Counted from the stretch's first letter, positions 44,601-55,410 are shown. The stretch: DNA of 64,000 nt from Asparagopsis taxiformis (GCA_030407315.1 JALQPE010002607.1:93083-157082); one strand, 5' to 3'. The notes: generated from the letters alone by a model not told the origin. Translations and numbers: made by a program.

Positions 44601-47600
44601 ATGGAATGCAAGTATGAAGGGTGCTTCTACTACTGCGTAGATGCTTATGCGCTCGCGCTGCATGAGCGAACGTGTCGCTACCGTTTCAACCCCTCTCCCC
44701 AACATTTCAACAACGCTCGTGTCCCTGCCGTCACCCATGAGCCTGCTCGAAACGGCGACCATGATTCCCCGCAACCCAGCTCCCCAGACCCAGAATCTGG
44801 TCGTGCTTCCTCCAGCGACTCACCCTGTGACGCTCCACTGCCACCAACCTCAACCCCTTCCCGCGCAGACCTCCTCGTGCAATCCCTCACCGCCAGTCTC
44901 ACAACCCTCGAGTACAAGGCCGGCGCTGGCCGCGTGAGCGAAGTCATCACCATCCTACAAGACCCCGCATTCTCCCTAGAAAAGTTCAACAGCGCCGTTC
45001 GCACCGTAGAAGAATGTCGCCACGTTACCGCTTCCATGGTCGAAACACATTTCCGCACCGAAGGTTGCAAGAGCCACATCATTCCAGACAAAACTGGTAA
45101 GTACTCGGCACAGCTGTACCTCCGCGACCCAGTCGACATGCTCCGCAGGCAGTTAGCACTGGCTAACGACCAAAATACTCTCTTCCACCCCTCCCCACAG
45201 ACCGCCCCAGACGGCACCGCAATATTTTCTCATCCCCTACACACAGAATTCGCGAAAACGCTGCACCAGGTTACTAGACAGCGCGTGCAGCTCTCGGAAG
45301 ATCCACAGGTCGTATGGGCAGAGGAAAATGATCCCACACCTTCCTCCTTTGCCGGCCTCCTCCAAGTGTACTCCGACAAGAGCAGCACAAGCCTCAAGAG
45401 CTCCGCAATCGTCGCATACCCCATACACGTCACACTGCTCAACTTCTCCGCCCCCCTCCGTCGCCATTGCATCCGTACCGGCCTCACCATCGTCGGGTAT
45501 CTTCCGTACATTGTTAACCCTTCGTCCAACGCCTTGTTCGGTGATGAAATGCCGACAACCTCTAGTTCTGCTAGTCGTGCTCGCAAAATTGATATTCTTC
45601 ATAAAGCACTCGAAAAAGTGTTTTCGTCCCTATCCACCGCGTTCTCTTCCGGGTTCCCCTGCACAGACTCCACTGCAACTGCCCGCCAATGCTTTCCCAT
45701 CCTAGCCAATTATTGCTGCGACTTTCCAGAGGCCAAAGAGCTGTCATGCACTCGCAACAGCACTACCACCACACATCCCTGCCACCGCTGCTACATCCCC
45801 GCCACTCAACTTGAATCCAGCGCGCCACACCAGCCCCGCTCCCTCGATGATACACGCTCTGCACGCCAAGAGAGCGCTCAGGAGCATACAACTGCTCCGC
45901 TCGAAGCTCTCTCCCTCCTCGAACAACACTCTGTCCTCGAATCGACCGCTCTTTTACCCACCAACAGTCCCCTAGACCCCTACAACATTTTCTCCTTCGA
46001 GCCTCTGCACAATCTCCACCTCGGCATCTCAAAGCTCATCAAACAGTGCATTGTCCACCGCCTCAGCTCCCCAGACCTCACCACCACCACTGCCTCCCAT
46101 TCCGGGACACCTCGCACCTTCAAGAAGGTGAAAAAATCCATCCTCGCCGGCTCAAACAGCATTCTGTCCGCTATCGAACGCGACTACTACATCACCGGTC
46201 TTCATGTCGACTTCTCCAAGGGTGAGAAGGGCACCAATTTGAACGGCCTCTTCACGGAGGACGGCATACGCGGCATGCTCGCAGCCAAAGACTATCACCA
46301 TGTCGACATGGTGTTCCCTTTCATCGCAGCATTCATTGACACATGCTGTGACGAAGTAGAGACAGCCCCCCTCACTTCCATCTGCACGCAATACTCTGAC
46401 CTCGTCGCATGGGTCATGAAACGCGGTCGCATCAAGCACTGGACTGCCGCCGAACTAGAAAGCCTCCAGAACTCCATTTCCTATTTCAAACAATCAATGC
46501 TCTCCACCCTCGGCCCATTCCACACCACAGGTCTCAAAACTTTCAAGTTCCATCTTCTAGACCATCTTCCCGGTGACTTGCAGAGATATGGCGCCCTGGA
46601 ACACATTGATGCAGGCCCCTACGAACACTCGCATCTTCTGTTCAAACAGAGTTATAGGAAAACCTCTCGAAGGCGCTCCACAGCCATGGAAGAGACTATT
46701 CGCCACATGGAATTCTCCTTGGCCACTCCAACTGGTCACACCCCATCGAACACATTGGGAAACCCACGCATGATATCGCCCACAGACGGTGCAGTACTCG
46801 TTCGCGACGGATTCACCGTTGCACTGCACGACTTTGCCTCCCTGCTGCCCGATGCAACCCTCCTCGTTGCAGATATCGACGGACAGCCCGATCCTGCCAC
46901 TCTTTTGCCTCTGCACAACTCCTCGTTCCCGTCTGGCACCATAACGCTATTCCAGCAACTCGGTGACACAGCTGCACAAGCGTTCCTCACCCTCGCTAGA
47001 CTGCGCGCCACGGCAGAAGGCCCTCCAATACATGACATGGACATTTCCGTCACCGTGGTAAAGTCCGCCTACGTCATGGGAGGGTACGTCCCAGATGCCG
47101 ACGACTTTGACCCGCACAGTGGCATGCTTCGCCCCACAAACGTGTCGAGGCACAAGCAGCAGCGCGTCTTTGCAACTTCATCATTCGGCCCCGCAAAGAG
47201 GTCGCAGTACTCCTTTGTCGTCATCTCCGGAACTGCCGATGACTACAGAACCATATGGGTAGGGCGCGTCCTGGCACTGGTACGCCTGCAGTCTCCAAAC
47301 CTGTTTCAACCTGTAGAACTCGCTTTCGTTCAGTATATGGCCTGCTTTGCCCCAAAAACCGCTGTGGAAAAATCACTTGGGTGCATTTGTTTAAAGTGGT
47401 CCACATGGGACCCGGACAACGGATCCGTTGACAGCAATGACACTGCATCCCACAGTGCAGGTGGTCCTTGGTTTGACCTCATTCCTGCATCTACTATATC
47501 TGGCACCGTGCACATCGTACGAAGTAACTTTCCAGTCAAGCCATTTACGAAACAAATGCACTGGTCGGACCACCGTTTCTATCTCAACCGCTTCTACACC

Positions 47601-47642
47601 AACACTGATTACCAGTTCACAGATGATAATGAAGAAGAATAA
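44601..47642 (+). CDS. Plavaka/KDZ-like (CACTA-related) transposase
   Basis: The 1013-residue protein begins with a C-x4-C-x12-H-x3-C zinc-finger-like motif (Cys3, Cys8, His21, Cys25), followed by a Ser/Pro-rich linker (about 35-95). The central region has landmarks of Plavaka/KDZ transposases: VYSDKSSTSLKSSAIVAYP (RNase H-like start, ~255), RRHCIRTGLTIVGYLPYI, CFPILANYCCDFPEAKELSC with a HPCHRC knuckle (~395), and FEPLHNLHLGI (~466). FKFHLLDHLPGDLQRYG, GPYEHSH and RRRSTAMEETIRHM (~650-700) follow. The long C-terminal part is not assigned. The frame is uninterrupted from a clear ATG, so the enzyme could be active. It is convergent with the coiled-coil gene, with a 77-bp gap. Family assignment rests on motif recognition, not a search. 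Confidence 0.75.
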   Translation: MECKYEGCFYYCVDAYALALHERTCRYRFNPSPQHFNNARVPAVTHEPARNGDHDSPQPSSPDPESGRASSSDSPCDAPLPPTSTPSRADLLVQSLTASLTTLEYKAGAGRVSEVITILQDPAFSLEKFNSAVRTVEECRHVTASMVETHFRTEGCKSHIIPDKTGKYSAQLYLRDPVDMLRRQLALANDQNTLFHPSPQTAPDGTAIFSHPLHTEFAKTLHQVTRQRVQLSEDPQVVWAEENDPTPSSFAGLLQVYSDKSSTSLKSSAIVAYPIHVTLLNFSAPLRRHCIRTGLTIVGYLPYIVNPSSNALFGDEMPTTSSSASRARKIDILHKALEKVFSSLSTAFSSGFPCTDSTATARQCFPILANYCCDFPEAKELSCTRNSTTTTHPCHRCYIPATQLESSAPHQPRSLDDTRSARQESAQEHTTAPLEALSLLEQHSVLESTALLPTNSPLDPYNIFSFEPLHNLHLGISKLIKQCIVHRLSSPDLTTTTASHSGTPRTFKKVKKSILAGSNSILSAIERDYYITGLHVDFSKGEKGTNLNGLFTEDGIRGMLAAKDYHHVDMVFPFIAAFIDTCCDEVETAPLTSICTQYSDLVAWVMKRGRIKHWTAAELESLQNSISYFKQSMLSTLGPFHTTGLKTFKFHLLDHLPGDLQRYGALEHIDAGPYEHSHLLFKQSYRKTSRRRSTAMEETIRHMEFSLATPTGHTPSNTLGNPRMISPTDGAVLVRDGFTVALHDFASLLPDATLLVADIDGQPDPATLLPLHNSSFPSGTITLFQQLGDTAAQAFLTLARLRATAEGPPIHDMDISVTVVKSAYVMGGYVPDADDFDPHSGMLRPTNVSRHKQQRVFATSSFGPAKRSQYSFVVISGTADDYRTIWVGRVLALVRLQSPNLFQPVELAFVQYMACFAPKTAVEKSLGCICLKWSTWDPDNGSVDSNDTASHSAGGPWFDLIPASTISGTVHIVRSNFPVKPFTKQMHWSDHRFYLNRFYTNTDYQFTDDNEEE

Positions 47643-47719
47643 ATCTAAATCGCAGCACTCTATTGATAATGTACTACATGATAAGCCTTCTAGTCAACGT
47701 CACATTTACTGCACTAATT

Positions 47720-50003
47720 TCAACCATCCTCCATTACGCCAAAACCGTTATCAGCAGTGGCTGCATGGCGCCGCTCCATGCCCCCATACTGTGGGGCATT
47801 GATTTCGACATTCAGGTTTGCACTCAGGTGTCCAGCATATGGGTCAACGACGAAAAGTTCTGCGCCAATTAGTCCTTGCGCAATCACACAATCCATTACA
47901 GCACCGAGGTTTGACGTAATATGCGATTGAATCCAATCCTCGGACACTAGAACAAGTGATGAGCAGCGGTTTACATCATCAACGACATGAACAATTCCAG
48001 ACCCCTCTCCGCTTTGCCACACTTCAACAGCCTCTCTCGTCACAGTACGGCTTGCAAACACATGCCGTGACTGTGCACTAGTCCGCTGTTCGCTCTCGAC
48101 AACGTCCGTTTCTTCCCTTGCTTGCGAGCCTTGGAGACAAGACATGCAGTACACCACCATACCAACTAATTGCTGAAAAGCTACCCCCACATATTGACTG
48201 TACCGCCTTGTAAACTCCTTCTGCCGTGCACCTCCTTTCCCCTTCGGTTCATCCAAACACTCCACAGTAGTCACTAGCCAAGCATCCAGGCGCGCCAGCG
48301 TTAGTATGCTCGTCTCTATGTCCATTACTTGTTCTGGTCGTATCGAATACCCCCTGAAGATGTCCAGCACATTCACAGCTACTCGGTTGTTAAACCATGC
48401 ATCACCATTCACTTCCATTTCGAAGCTGTCAGGAACCATGCCTTTGCTGTATCGCAGCTCTGAGAACGGTGCCGTTCGCCACCTCCCCATATCCAAATCA
48501 CCGTTGCTTTCCCGTTTCAAAAGCTTCTCAGACGCTTCGCGCTTTTGATCCTCTCGCTCGTCCATCTCAGCTCGCGTCGTCAGCATCGTGCATCTAGACA
48601 TTAATTTCGTGTACCCCAGCGAACCGAACAATCTGTCCCTCGCATTACGCTTCCGTGCACTCATCACGTCGGACAGTTTCTGCGTCACCTTCACTTTCAA
48701 TTCCTTGCTCCCCGCCACAGCCTCTTGACAGCACACACGCTGCTCCTCATCGGAAAACACATCACACCACGGACTTTGACGCAGTACGTGTCGCACCAAG
48801 TCATTCAGCAGATCACTCTCGTCCCTGTACGAAGGTGTATACCACTGCAGATTCTTGATGATATAGCCCGGAAGGGTAGCAATATATCCTACACCGTTTT
48901 CGCTCCAAAGTGTCCCTTCTACCGGCTCTACCTCGATGGTACGTCCAGTCCAACGTCTCTGCGTTTGTTCCGCTATAGGGTCCAGCTCCATAGTCTCGTT
49001 CTTGCACCACTTTGTCAGGTTTTCCTCAACCGCCCTAAGAACTCCAAGGTATTTCACAGGAATGGCTTTCTGTATTTTCGACTTACCGCCACCGTGATCA
49101 CTGATTCTACCTGTTCTCGCAATTGCAGTAAGGCTGGCATTTTCCGCCTGCAGAGTCTTCACCTTAGCCTCCAACGCAACTATCTCCGTGGTGAGCGCCT
49201 TGTTTGCTATGTCCTGGCTAAACACTTTTTTTCCAGCTCCGCGATCTTCTTCTTCTGCGCATTGATGCGACTCGCCATTAAATCGATGGATTCCGGCGGA
49301 TGCAACCTCTCTGCCCTCACCGTCCCCCCATCTCGCACGCTATCGGGATTATGATGTCCTCCATCGGCAATAGCCTGACGTCGCGGGGGCGTTACGCGCA
49401 TATTTGGCACCATTGACAGTCTGTTGTGACGAGGCCCGCACTCCGGCTGCTCTCTCCCCTCAGTACCACCTGACCGCCGATGATAGTTGGCATCCTGTGA
49501 ACGTTGCTCAGAAACAACATCCCTTGCCGCTATCCTCGGGTCCCTGACTGCATTACCTGCTGGGGCTGATGTACTCGGCATAGTTGGCGCAGTGGGGGTC
49601 ACAGCCTCCAGTGTCTCGGAACCCCCGGCTGGGACTCCGTCTGCAGCACCTCCGCATCTGCCAACCCGGGAGGAACTACCTTTGCCATAGCACTCTGCCG
49701 CAATTCCAACATGTTTTGAGCCACTATCATGTCATCATCATGATGTTCACTGTCCCTGCGAGCACGCTTGCCTCGGTCAAGCCCCATCTCTCTCCGCGCC
49801 GTTCCTCCTTCCTCACTTTCTCGCTGCGGATCCCCAGTTCTGCGCCGGTCCGTCTTGCGACTACCGGACCGCGGTTCAATGCTGCCGGTAGGCCCAGACC
49901 GCTTCTTCGCACGGGATTGTCGGGCACTCGATACAGCAGCTGCTGACCGGGTTTTCTGGAGGCCCGGAGGCTTTGGAGCTTTCTTCGCAATACGCGGCGG
50001 CAT
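47720..50003 (-). CDS. Coiled-coil protein, second gene of the transposon (frameshifted)
   Basis: Three overlapping minus-strand frames form one gene of about 760 codons starting at 50003 (MPPRIAKKAPK). The first (50003-49599) is basic with NLS-like KKRSGPTG and KRARRD. The second (to 49207) ends in the coiled coil INAQKKKIAELEKK. The third (49225-47720) resumes the same coiled coil (ANKALTTEIVALEAKVKTL), then a folded domain with WCKNETMELDPIAEQTQRRW, a predicted-helical middle and GGMERRHA near the end. The second switch falls on a run of seven A residues (about 49226-49232), so a 1-bp error, a mutation or programmed slippage could explain it. The first switch is near 49610-49640. No family was recognised. 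Its position suggests a DNA-binding or regulatory partner of the transposase. Confidence 0.6.
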
Positions 50004-50237
50004 AATGAAGCTTTCCCGGAAGCGATGGAACGATTGAGTTGCACGAGATACAAAAAAGATTGCTGTATAGTGTCGGTAACCACAACGGTCTGCGATGAAC
50101 GTTCAGGTCAGGTCAAGTACCGGAGAATACGCCAACAGCCCAGATTGTATACGGTAGGCAGTCATCAACAGTATTTAATGAGGTACAATTACAGCTGTCG
50201 AGCTAGGCCGCGAGCACCCCTATGTCCGGAAGACGTC

Positions 50238-50445
50238 CTGATTTGAATTAAAATTTGGGCTATTCTCAAAAACATGCACATGTGAACATGTTTTTGAGAT
50301 GGGGGTGTGCCGTACGGCACAATCGACCCGCTGAAATCGATGTTTTTTGCAATATTTTTTCTGCCCTGAATTGTAGAATTTCTGGGCTGGACAGCAATGC
50401 AACTGAGCTGGACATCCACCGGGCGTCCATTTCAACTTGGTCGTG
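50238..50445 (-). repeat. Palindrome/hairpin repeat R1 (minus orientation)
   Basis: Reverse complement of copies R2-R5. It holds the 14-bp palindrome GTGCCGTACGGCAC at 50307-50320 and the hairpin with 13-bp arms TCTCAAAAACATG / CATGTTTTTGAGA around a loop containing CACATGTG (about 50264-50299). Together with R2 (54198-54386) it forms an inverted pair around the methyltransferase-SET gene. Confidence 0.9.
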
Positions 50446-50662
50446 TATTTTGCATCTGCACGCATAACAGCATCCAAGCAGTCAGGTTCACTGCTCGGAC
50501 GAAGTGCACCTAGAGTGTGAACGATTGGTTTTTGACAGGCGAGTACTGCTCAATAGGTTTCACCCTGGACTAATGGTGGCTGGACATGCTGCATTATATG
50601 ATATACTTCAACTCTGGAACGTAGCTTTATTTGTAGTCGAAATGAAAACATCTTTCGTGACC

Positions 50663-53600
50663 CTAATTCCATGCTCTAAACGCTGTCCCATAATGAACGT
50701 AGAGCTCCTGCCCTGGACGGATATCGCGGATTGCACGTACTACAATGATCTTCGGATTTTCTAGGTCCTTCGCCTTGAGCTTCTTCCCCGTCGAACCGCT
50801 GCTGTAGTTCTCGACAAACTCGACGTTGGCCATCCGCCTGGTGTCTTCCGCCGGAGTGTCCTCACCTCGCAAATACCGCGGGTCGTTGATGAACTGCGCC
50901 GAACAGAACGGAGCCGGAACAATCCAAATTGGATGCTCGATGTTTTCGTCGTCCTCCGCTGTTGCATACAGCTTGATGGCATACATCAAGAATGTTTCCT
51001 TCGTTATCGCCATGTGACCCTCTCCGTACGCGAACCTCATCGACTCCTTGCTCATATCAGAGTACACAACAGTTCCGTAGTATGCACATACTTCGTCGCC
51101 AACATTAAATGTCTGTTCAGCGAAGAGCCCTCTTCCTGCATTTGGATGCTTAATCAGCGATGGTCGAACGCTCAATTTTTTCGCAACACAATCGTGTGCC
51201 CGCATCACGCGAGGGTTTTCAGTTTGCAACCAGCGGCGCAGGGAAGGTGGCCAATAATGTACCGGTTTTTCCATGTGCTCGTGCGACGCAATCGACTCTG
51301 GGCACAGCTGCCAGAGGTACTGCCGAATATATTTCGGGAACCTCTGGTACAGGGGAAGGCCAGGTGGGGGTTCGATGATCCTGCGTTCCCTCTGTGTACG
51401 CATCGTGACAGAGGGGGACGCCAAGAACTTCTCAGCACTCTGTTTCGCTTCTGTCGTGACCCTCATGTCAGTGTTGTTTGAAAGAATTACACGTGACATG
51501 ACTGCACACAGCTTTGGAAGCGATCGTGCCACACACAATTTGTCCATGTCACTGCCGACGAAAACACGGTGCTCAGGCAAGCTCATAGCTGCTTTTCCCG
51601 TTGCGAAAGTGCCAGAGAATGGATCGACAACAATATCACCAGGCTGTGAATGCTGGCTGATCAACTCCATCATGAGAGCGACGCTCTTCTGCTCTGCACG
51701 AACTCTGACCGTAGCACCGGTTGTGCTCCTTGTTCGCCACACCATCTCATTCGAATCGATGGCGGGCATATTGATGGTGACGTTGCACCACGCCGGGTAC
51801 GTGCCGTCCATGTATCCGTGGTTCCTATAGGCCACCATCTCGCTTCCGGTCTTGAACGGAACACCTCGCTTCCAGAAGTGGATAGCGACCTCTGCCATGT
51901 TCATGCGTTGGTACCTCTTCCGCCCCGGCATTTGATAGAGGTGCCCAGGTAGTCGGACAAACAACAGAGGTACCTCGTCAACGAAGAAAACTGAATTCCG
52001 AACGACGTCCTCCTCCTCCTCGTCCTCCTCCTCATCCGCACTTTCTTCGCCACTGTGCTGCGATGCTTCGGAGTCCGAATTCATGGACGTAACCTCTTCT
52101 TCATCCGACCCGTCATCACTGGCAGCAGCATCGGTTGGGCCTTCTGACTGCGGTCCTTTGTACGTTTCCAAGTAATGGAACCATTCGTAGAACTGCAAAA
52201 CGGAGCAGAACACGATGCCGTGGCCACCGGGGCGCAACAGCTCGTCAAACACTTCGATGCTAGCCTGCATATCTTCTGCAGTTAGCCTGTCGTACGAAGA
52301 GTTGGAATCGTTCCTCTTACGACGAACATTGTAGGGCGGATCAGTCAGAATGAGCTGAACGTTGCCCGTGATGGGCACGTGTTCTCGGCTCTCGTCGGCA
52401 CTGACCAAATCTTCGAAAGGGACGTCGTACACCCGGCAATACTGACTCATTTTCGAAAGAAAGTCCTTTGCGAGAGCCTGCCCTTCACTTTCCTGCTCTT
52501 CTGTCGCATGGGGTGACGGTGACGGGGGAGACGGCCCTTGGGCAGTAAGACTGGTCCTCCCAGGTCCAAGTTGAAGCCTGGTTGTGTGTCTTGTCGACGG
52601 AACCAAACCTCTCCCTCCTGTGTTGCGACGAGTGGGAGTGTCATCAACCGGCTTGGGGACCTTTTCTGCGTCCGCGGCTTGTGGTGCCGGGCGGAGGACA
52701 GCAATAACGTCTTCGTCGAGGATGTCAAAGTACGCTGGCAGCTTGTCCGGATTTCCGCTTGACAAGTATATTTCCAGCGCCCCCCAGCGGTCGGACTCCG
52801 GCCAGGTGTACAGGTCCGGGTTGACGATAAGAAACTGCAACCGGTCGAAGAACTTCCTCACAAGGTCCCTAAATGCACTGTGCTGCGCACTGGTTCTTGT
52901 CTCTACTTTTCCACCATATCCATCAGGATGAGATAGGGGAGCTTTGTCGTGGTAGAGATCTAGCTTCTGCTCCATCGGTGCGAATAGACCATCGAGCACG
53001 TCAAACCAATGCTCACTGCTGTCGAAAATGATGTACGGCGCCATCAACTCTTCGAAGCCGGAAAACTTTGCGGCGAAGGCCACATCGGTCCAAGCATGGT
53101 ATAAAACTTGAACCACGTAACAAGCTCGATTAGTGCTTTTCCGATGGGCTGGGACGCGTGCGGCTTCGTTCCCCTCTTCGGCCGCGTCGCCTATTCGGCG
53201 ACGCGGCAGGTTCTTGTTGTGATTTCGGATGATAGACAACGCTTGGAAATACATCAATACCTCGAACGTTTCCGGTGGAGCAAGAACGAAGGCGCTTGGT
53301 TCCCCGCGCTGCGGCGCCTGTAGTGGCGAAGGAAGCATGTTACATCCAATAAGGAAGGTCTGCGGCACGATCCCAGAAAGGATGCAGTGCTCAACCCATT
53401 GCCCGATACGCTCATCCTGTCTTGAAAACTCGGCAATCGGTAATGCCAGACGAACAATCTGCTTGGCTCGCTCAACGTTCATCTCTGCCATGACGATTTC
53501 GGCAACATCCGCCTCGACTCCAGCATTCTTCGAACGACCGCTGAAGGCCATGCTGAGTCGACCTTGCAGCGCCGCAAATTGTTCTTCCGTGCCCTGCGCA

Positions 53601-53857
53601 ACCCAAGCGCCAAGGTCCGCGTATGTGAAACCTCCCGGCTTGTCCGTCAAGTCTGCGAAACTTGAGTGGGCGAATAAATCCAGCAAGAGGCGGAGGAAGT
53701 CTTTGCCAGCGAGAGTAGTTTCGCGGGCGGCGCGACCTACGTTTCGACGTGTACCCATGTCACTAGAATCCTCCCAAGGGCTAGCGGGTTCGCGCAGAAT
53801 TGGCACGGTTGCGTCGTCAACGATCGGATTGCTGTTGCGCCTGCGCTTATTCGTCAT
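50663..53857 (-). CDS. DNA methyltransferase (beta-class motif order) fused to a SET domain
   Basis: The frame encodes 1064 residues from the ATG at 53855-53857 without interruption. Residues 1-370 form an unassigned folded region after an NLS-like NKRRR, and 375-465 a Pro/Ser-rich linker. Motif IV of amino-methyltransferases, DPPYN, is at 506-510, with LRPGGHGIVFC after it. A very acidic insert (about 575-615) precedes a target-recognition-like part, then motif I DPFSGTFATGKAA at 745-757. The order IV before I is that of beta-class N6-adenine/N4-cytosine enzymes, mostly bacterial. At 898-1060 a SET domain shows GRGLFAEQTF, the tyrosine-rich CAYYG, a divergent FINDP where NHS-C is usual, and GQELYVHYG at the end. 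Predicted nuclear enzyme joining DNA methylation with a protein-lysine methyltransferase fold. The altered NHS motif leaves SET activity uncertain. Confidence 0.85.
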   Translation of the reverse strand: MTNKRRRNSNPIVDDATVPILREPASPWEDSSDMGTRRNVGRAARETTLAGKDFLRLLLDLFAHSSFADLTDKPGGFTYADLGAWVAQGTEEQFAALQGRLSMAFSGRSKNAGVEADVAEIVMAEMNVERAKQIVRLALPIAEFSRQDERIGQWVEHCILSGIVPQTFLIGCNMLPSPLQAPQRGEPSAFVLAPPETFEVLMYFQALSIIRNHNKNLPRRRIGDAAEEGNEAARVPAHRKSTNRACYVVQVLYHAWTDVAFAAKFSGFEELMAPYIIFDSSEHWFDVLDGLFAPMEQKLDLYHDKAPLSHPDGYGGKVETRTSAQHSAFRDLVRKFFDRLQFLIVNPDLYTWPESDRWGALEIYLSSGNPDKLPAYFDILDEDVIAVLRPAPQAADAEKVPKPVDDTPTRRNTGGRGLVPSTRHTTRLQLGPGRTSLTAQGPSPPSPSPHATEEQESEGQALAKDFLSKMSQYCRVYDVPFEDLVSADESREHVPITGNVQLILTDPPYNVRRKRNDSNSSYDRLTAEDMQASIEVFDELLRPGGHGIVFCSVLQFYEWFHYLETYKGPQSEGPTDAAASDDGSDEEEVTSMNSDSEASQHSGEESADEEEDEEEEDVVRNSVFFVDEVPLLFVRLPGHLYQMPGRKRYQRMNMAEVAIHFWKRGVPFKTGSEMVAYRNHGYMDGTYPAWCNVTINMPAIDSNEMVWRTRSTTGATVRVRAEQKSVALMMELISQHSQPGDIVVDPFSGTFATGKAAMSLPEHRVFVGSDMDKLCVARSLPKLCAVMSRVILSNNTDMRVTTEAKQSAEKFLASPSVTMRTQRERRIIEPPPGLPLYQRFPKYIRQYLWQLCPESIASHEHMEKPVHYWPPSLRRWLQTENPRVMRAHDCVAKKLSVRPSLIKHPNAGRGLFAEQTFNVGDEVCAYYGTVVYSDMSKESMRFAYGEGHMAITKETFLMYAIKLYATAEDDENIEHPIWIVPAPFCSAQFINDPRYLRGEDTPAEDTRRMANVEFVENYSSGSTGKKLKAKDLENPKIIVVRAIRDIRPGQELYVHYGTAFRAWN

Positions 53858-54197
53858 AATGGAATGAGTGGAAATTCGGTACAGGATGGCGACCGCTCGG
53901 CGAGACAGTCAAATTTGACGACGTATCTCGTGACGTTTGCACTCTTTCGTGAGGAACACTGGTTGATATCGAACGGAACAGAGTATACGGGTACACAGCA
54001 CTGGAAAGGTCTTGAAACCCGTAACCGGTGTAGGTAATAAGTTGTGACGGATACGTGGTAGAGAAAAATTTTAAAAAGATTGTGATTCCCTGTCTTTGAG
54101 TGTTGTACTGCACGGCCGCCATGGCGGCTGTGACTGCAGTCACATAGGTTGTCACAGGTGCATCACGCTTACCAGGTGAGCGACATCCGGACGGCCA

Positions 54198-54386
54198 CTG
54201 GACATGGGGATGTCCAGCTCAGATGCATTGCTGGCCAGACCAGAAATTCTACAATTTCGGGCAGAAAAAATATTGCAAAAAACATCGATTTGGGCGGTCG
54301 ATTGTGCCGTACGGCACATCCCCATCTCAAAAACATGTTCACATGTGCATGTTTTTGAGAATAGCCCAAATTTTAATTCAAATCAG
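54198..54386 (+). repeat. Palindrome/hairpin repeat R2
   Basis: Same repeat as R1 in opposite orientation. The palindrome is at 54304-54317, followed by the hairpin, then AATTCAAATCAG as the common end. It lies upstream of the methyltransferase-SET start codon. Confidence 0.9.
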
Positions 54387-55410
54387 GATGCAGATATTCG
54401 TCTTCTAGCATTGTCAGAACACATTCGTATAACCACATTTGGAGAACCTGAGCCCAGAGCTATCGGTTTTGGCGGGAGCTAAGCCATATCTCATATAATC
54501 AGTAACTACTTCCCGCCAGCTGAGTGGTGGAACCCCTGCTATTTCTACCAACGAGACATACGGGGTGTCAACTCGGCAATCGTATATGATTCGGGTGCTA
54601 AATTTATTCAAGAGACGAATGGGCTTCGAAAAGGAGCCCAACAACGTCTTCTTGTGATCCATGGGTATAGGACTATTCTATTCTTCTCCAGGCTTCCACC
54701 ATAGCCTCCTCCACCTCCGTTAATGGAAAGAATATCCGAACCGCACCTCAACATGTTCTTCTTGTGATCCATGGGTACTGACATCTCACATGTTGAACAT
54801 GTGAGATGTCAGTACCGGACAAGTTCTCCAGGCTTCCTCCGTAGCCACCTCCTCCACCTCCGTCTGTGGGAATCAACACAACATCACCACTGCGTCTTAC
54901 CTCACATCCACATCTCTCCGGGATGAAAACGGACGGACGACATAGGGTTTGTTCCGCTCCGTAGACGTTTAGAATCTTGTTAGAAAAAAGTAAACGAAAG
55001 AGAACTTCTCTTTCATTGGATGACATCTCGTCCCTGTCGCAATATGTTCCATTTTCAATTTCTCGGGTTGCACACCCATCATGGGTGATGAAGGCCTGGA
55101 TCGAACCCTCCGAGGGTCTTCGATAGATAGGACAGATAGTGGAAGGCTTTTAAGCCTGTGACCAAGCGGCTATTGATTGGTTGGAGGAAGGAAATTACAG
55201 AGGAAATATAGCTGAGTACGGTGCTCGCGATAGCTGTTAGGTTAAAGTCAAATATGTTTTTCGATTATTTTTCGTACGGAAATGCCTTGGAAAAGACGAT
55301 GCTTTGTCGTTCTCATGGAGGGAGTCCGTTGCATTGCACTCAATTCGAGAGCATCGTCATGAAGGAGAGGATTCTTTCTGCTTGTTAGAATCGGTTTAGA
55401 GCAGATAGCT
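54387..55410. other. Region between R2 and R3 with gene debris and direct repeats
   Basis: Two minus-strand frames (54748-55026 and 54414-54662) encode pieces that may come from one former gene (PTDGGGGGGYGGSLEN; SKPIRLLNKFSTRIIYD), not recognised. A ~85-bp direct repeat (about 54643-54720 and 54758-54863, sharing TTCTTCTTGTGATCCATGGG and CTCCAGGCTTCC) is interrupted in its second copy by the palindrome at 54775-54815. Nothing else was found. Confidence 0.5.
54775..54815. repeat. 41-bp perfect palindrome
   Basis: Arms of 20 bases (GTACTGACATCTCACATGTT and its exact complement) flank a single central base. Like the 38-bp palindrome at 43966 it begins and ends with GTAC. It occupies one of two neighbouring direct repeats, the other of which lacks it. 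Confidence 0.95.
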
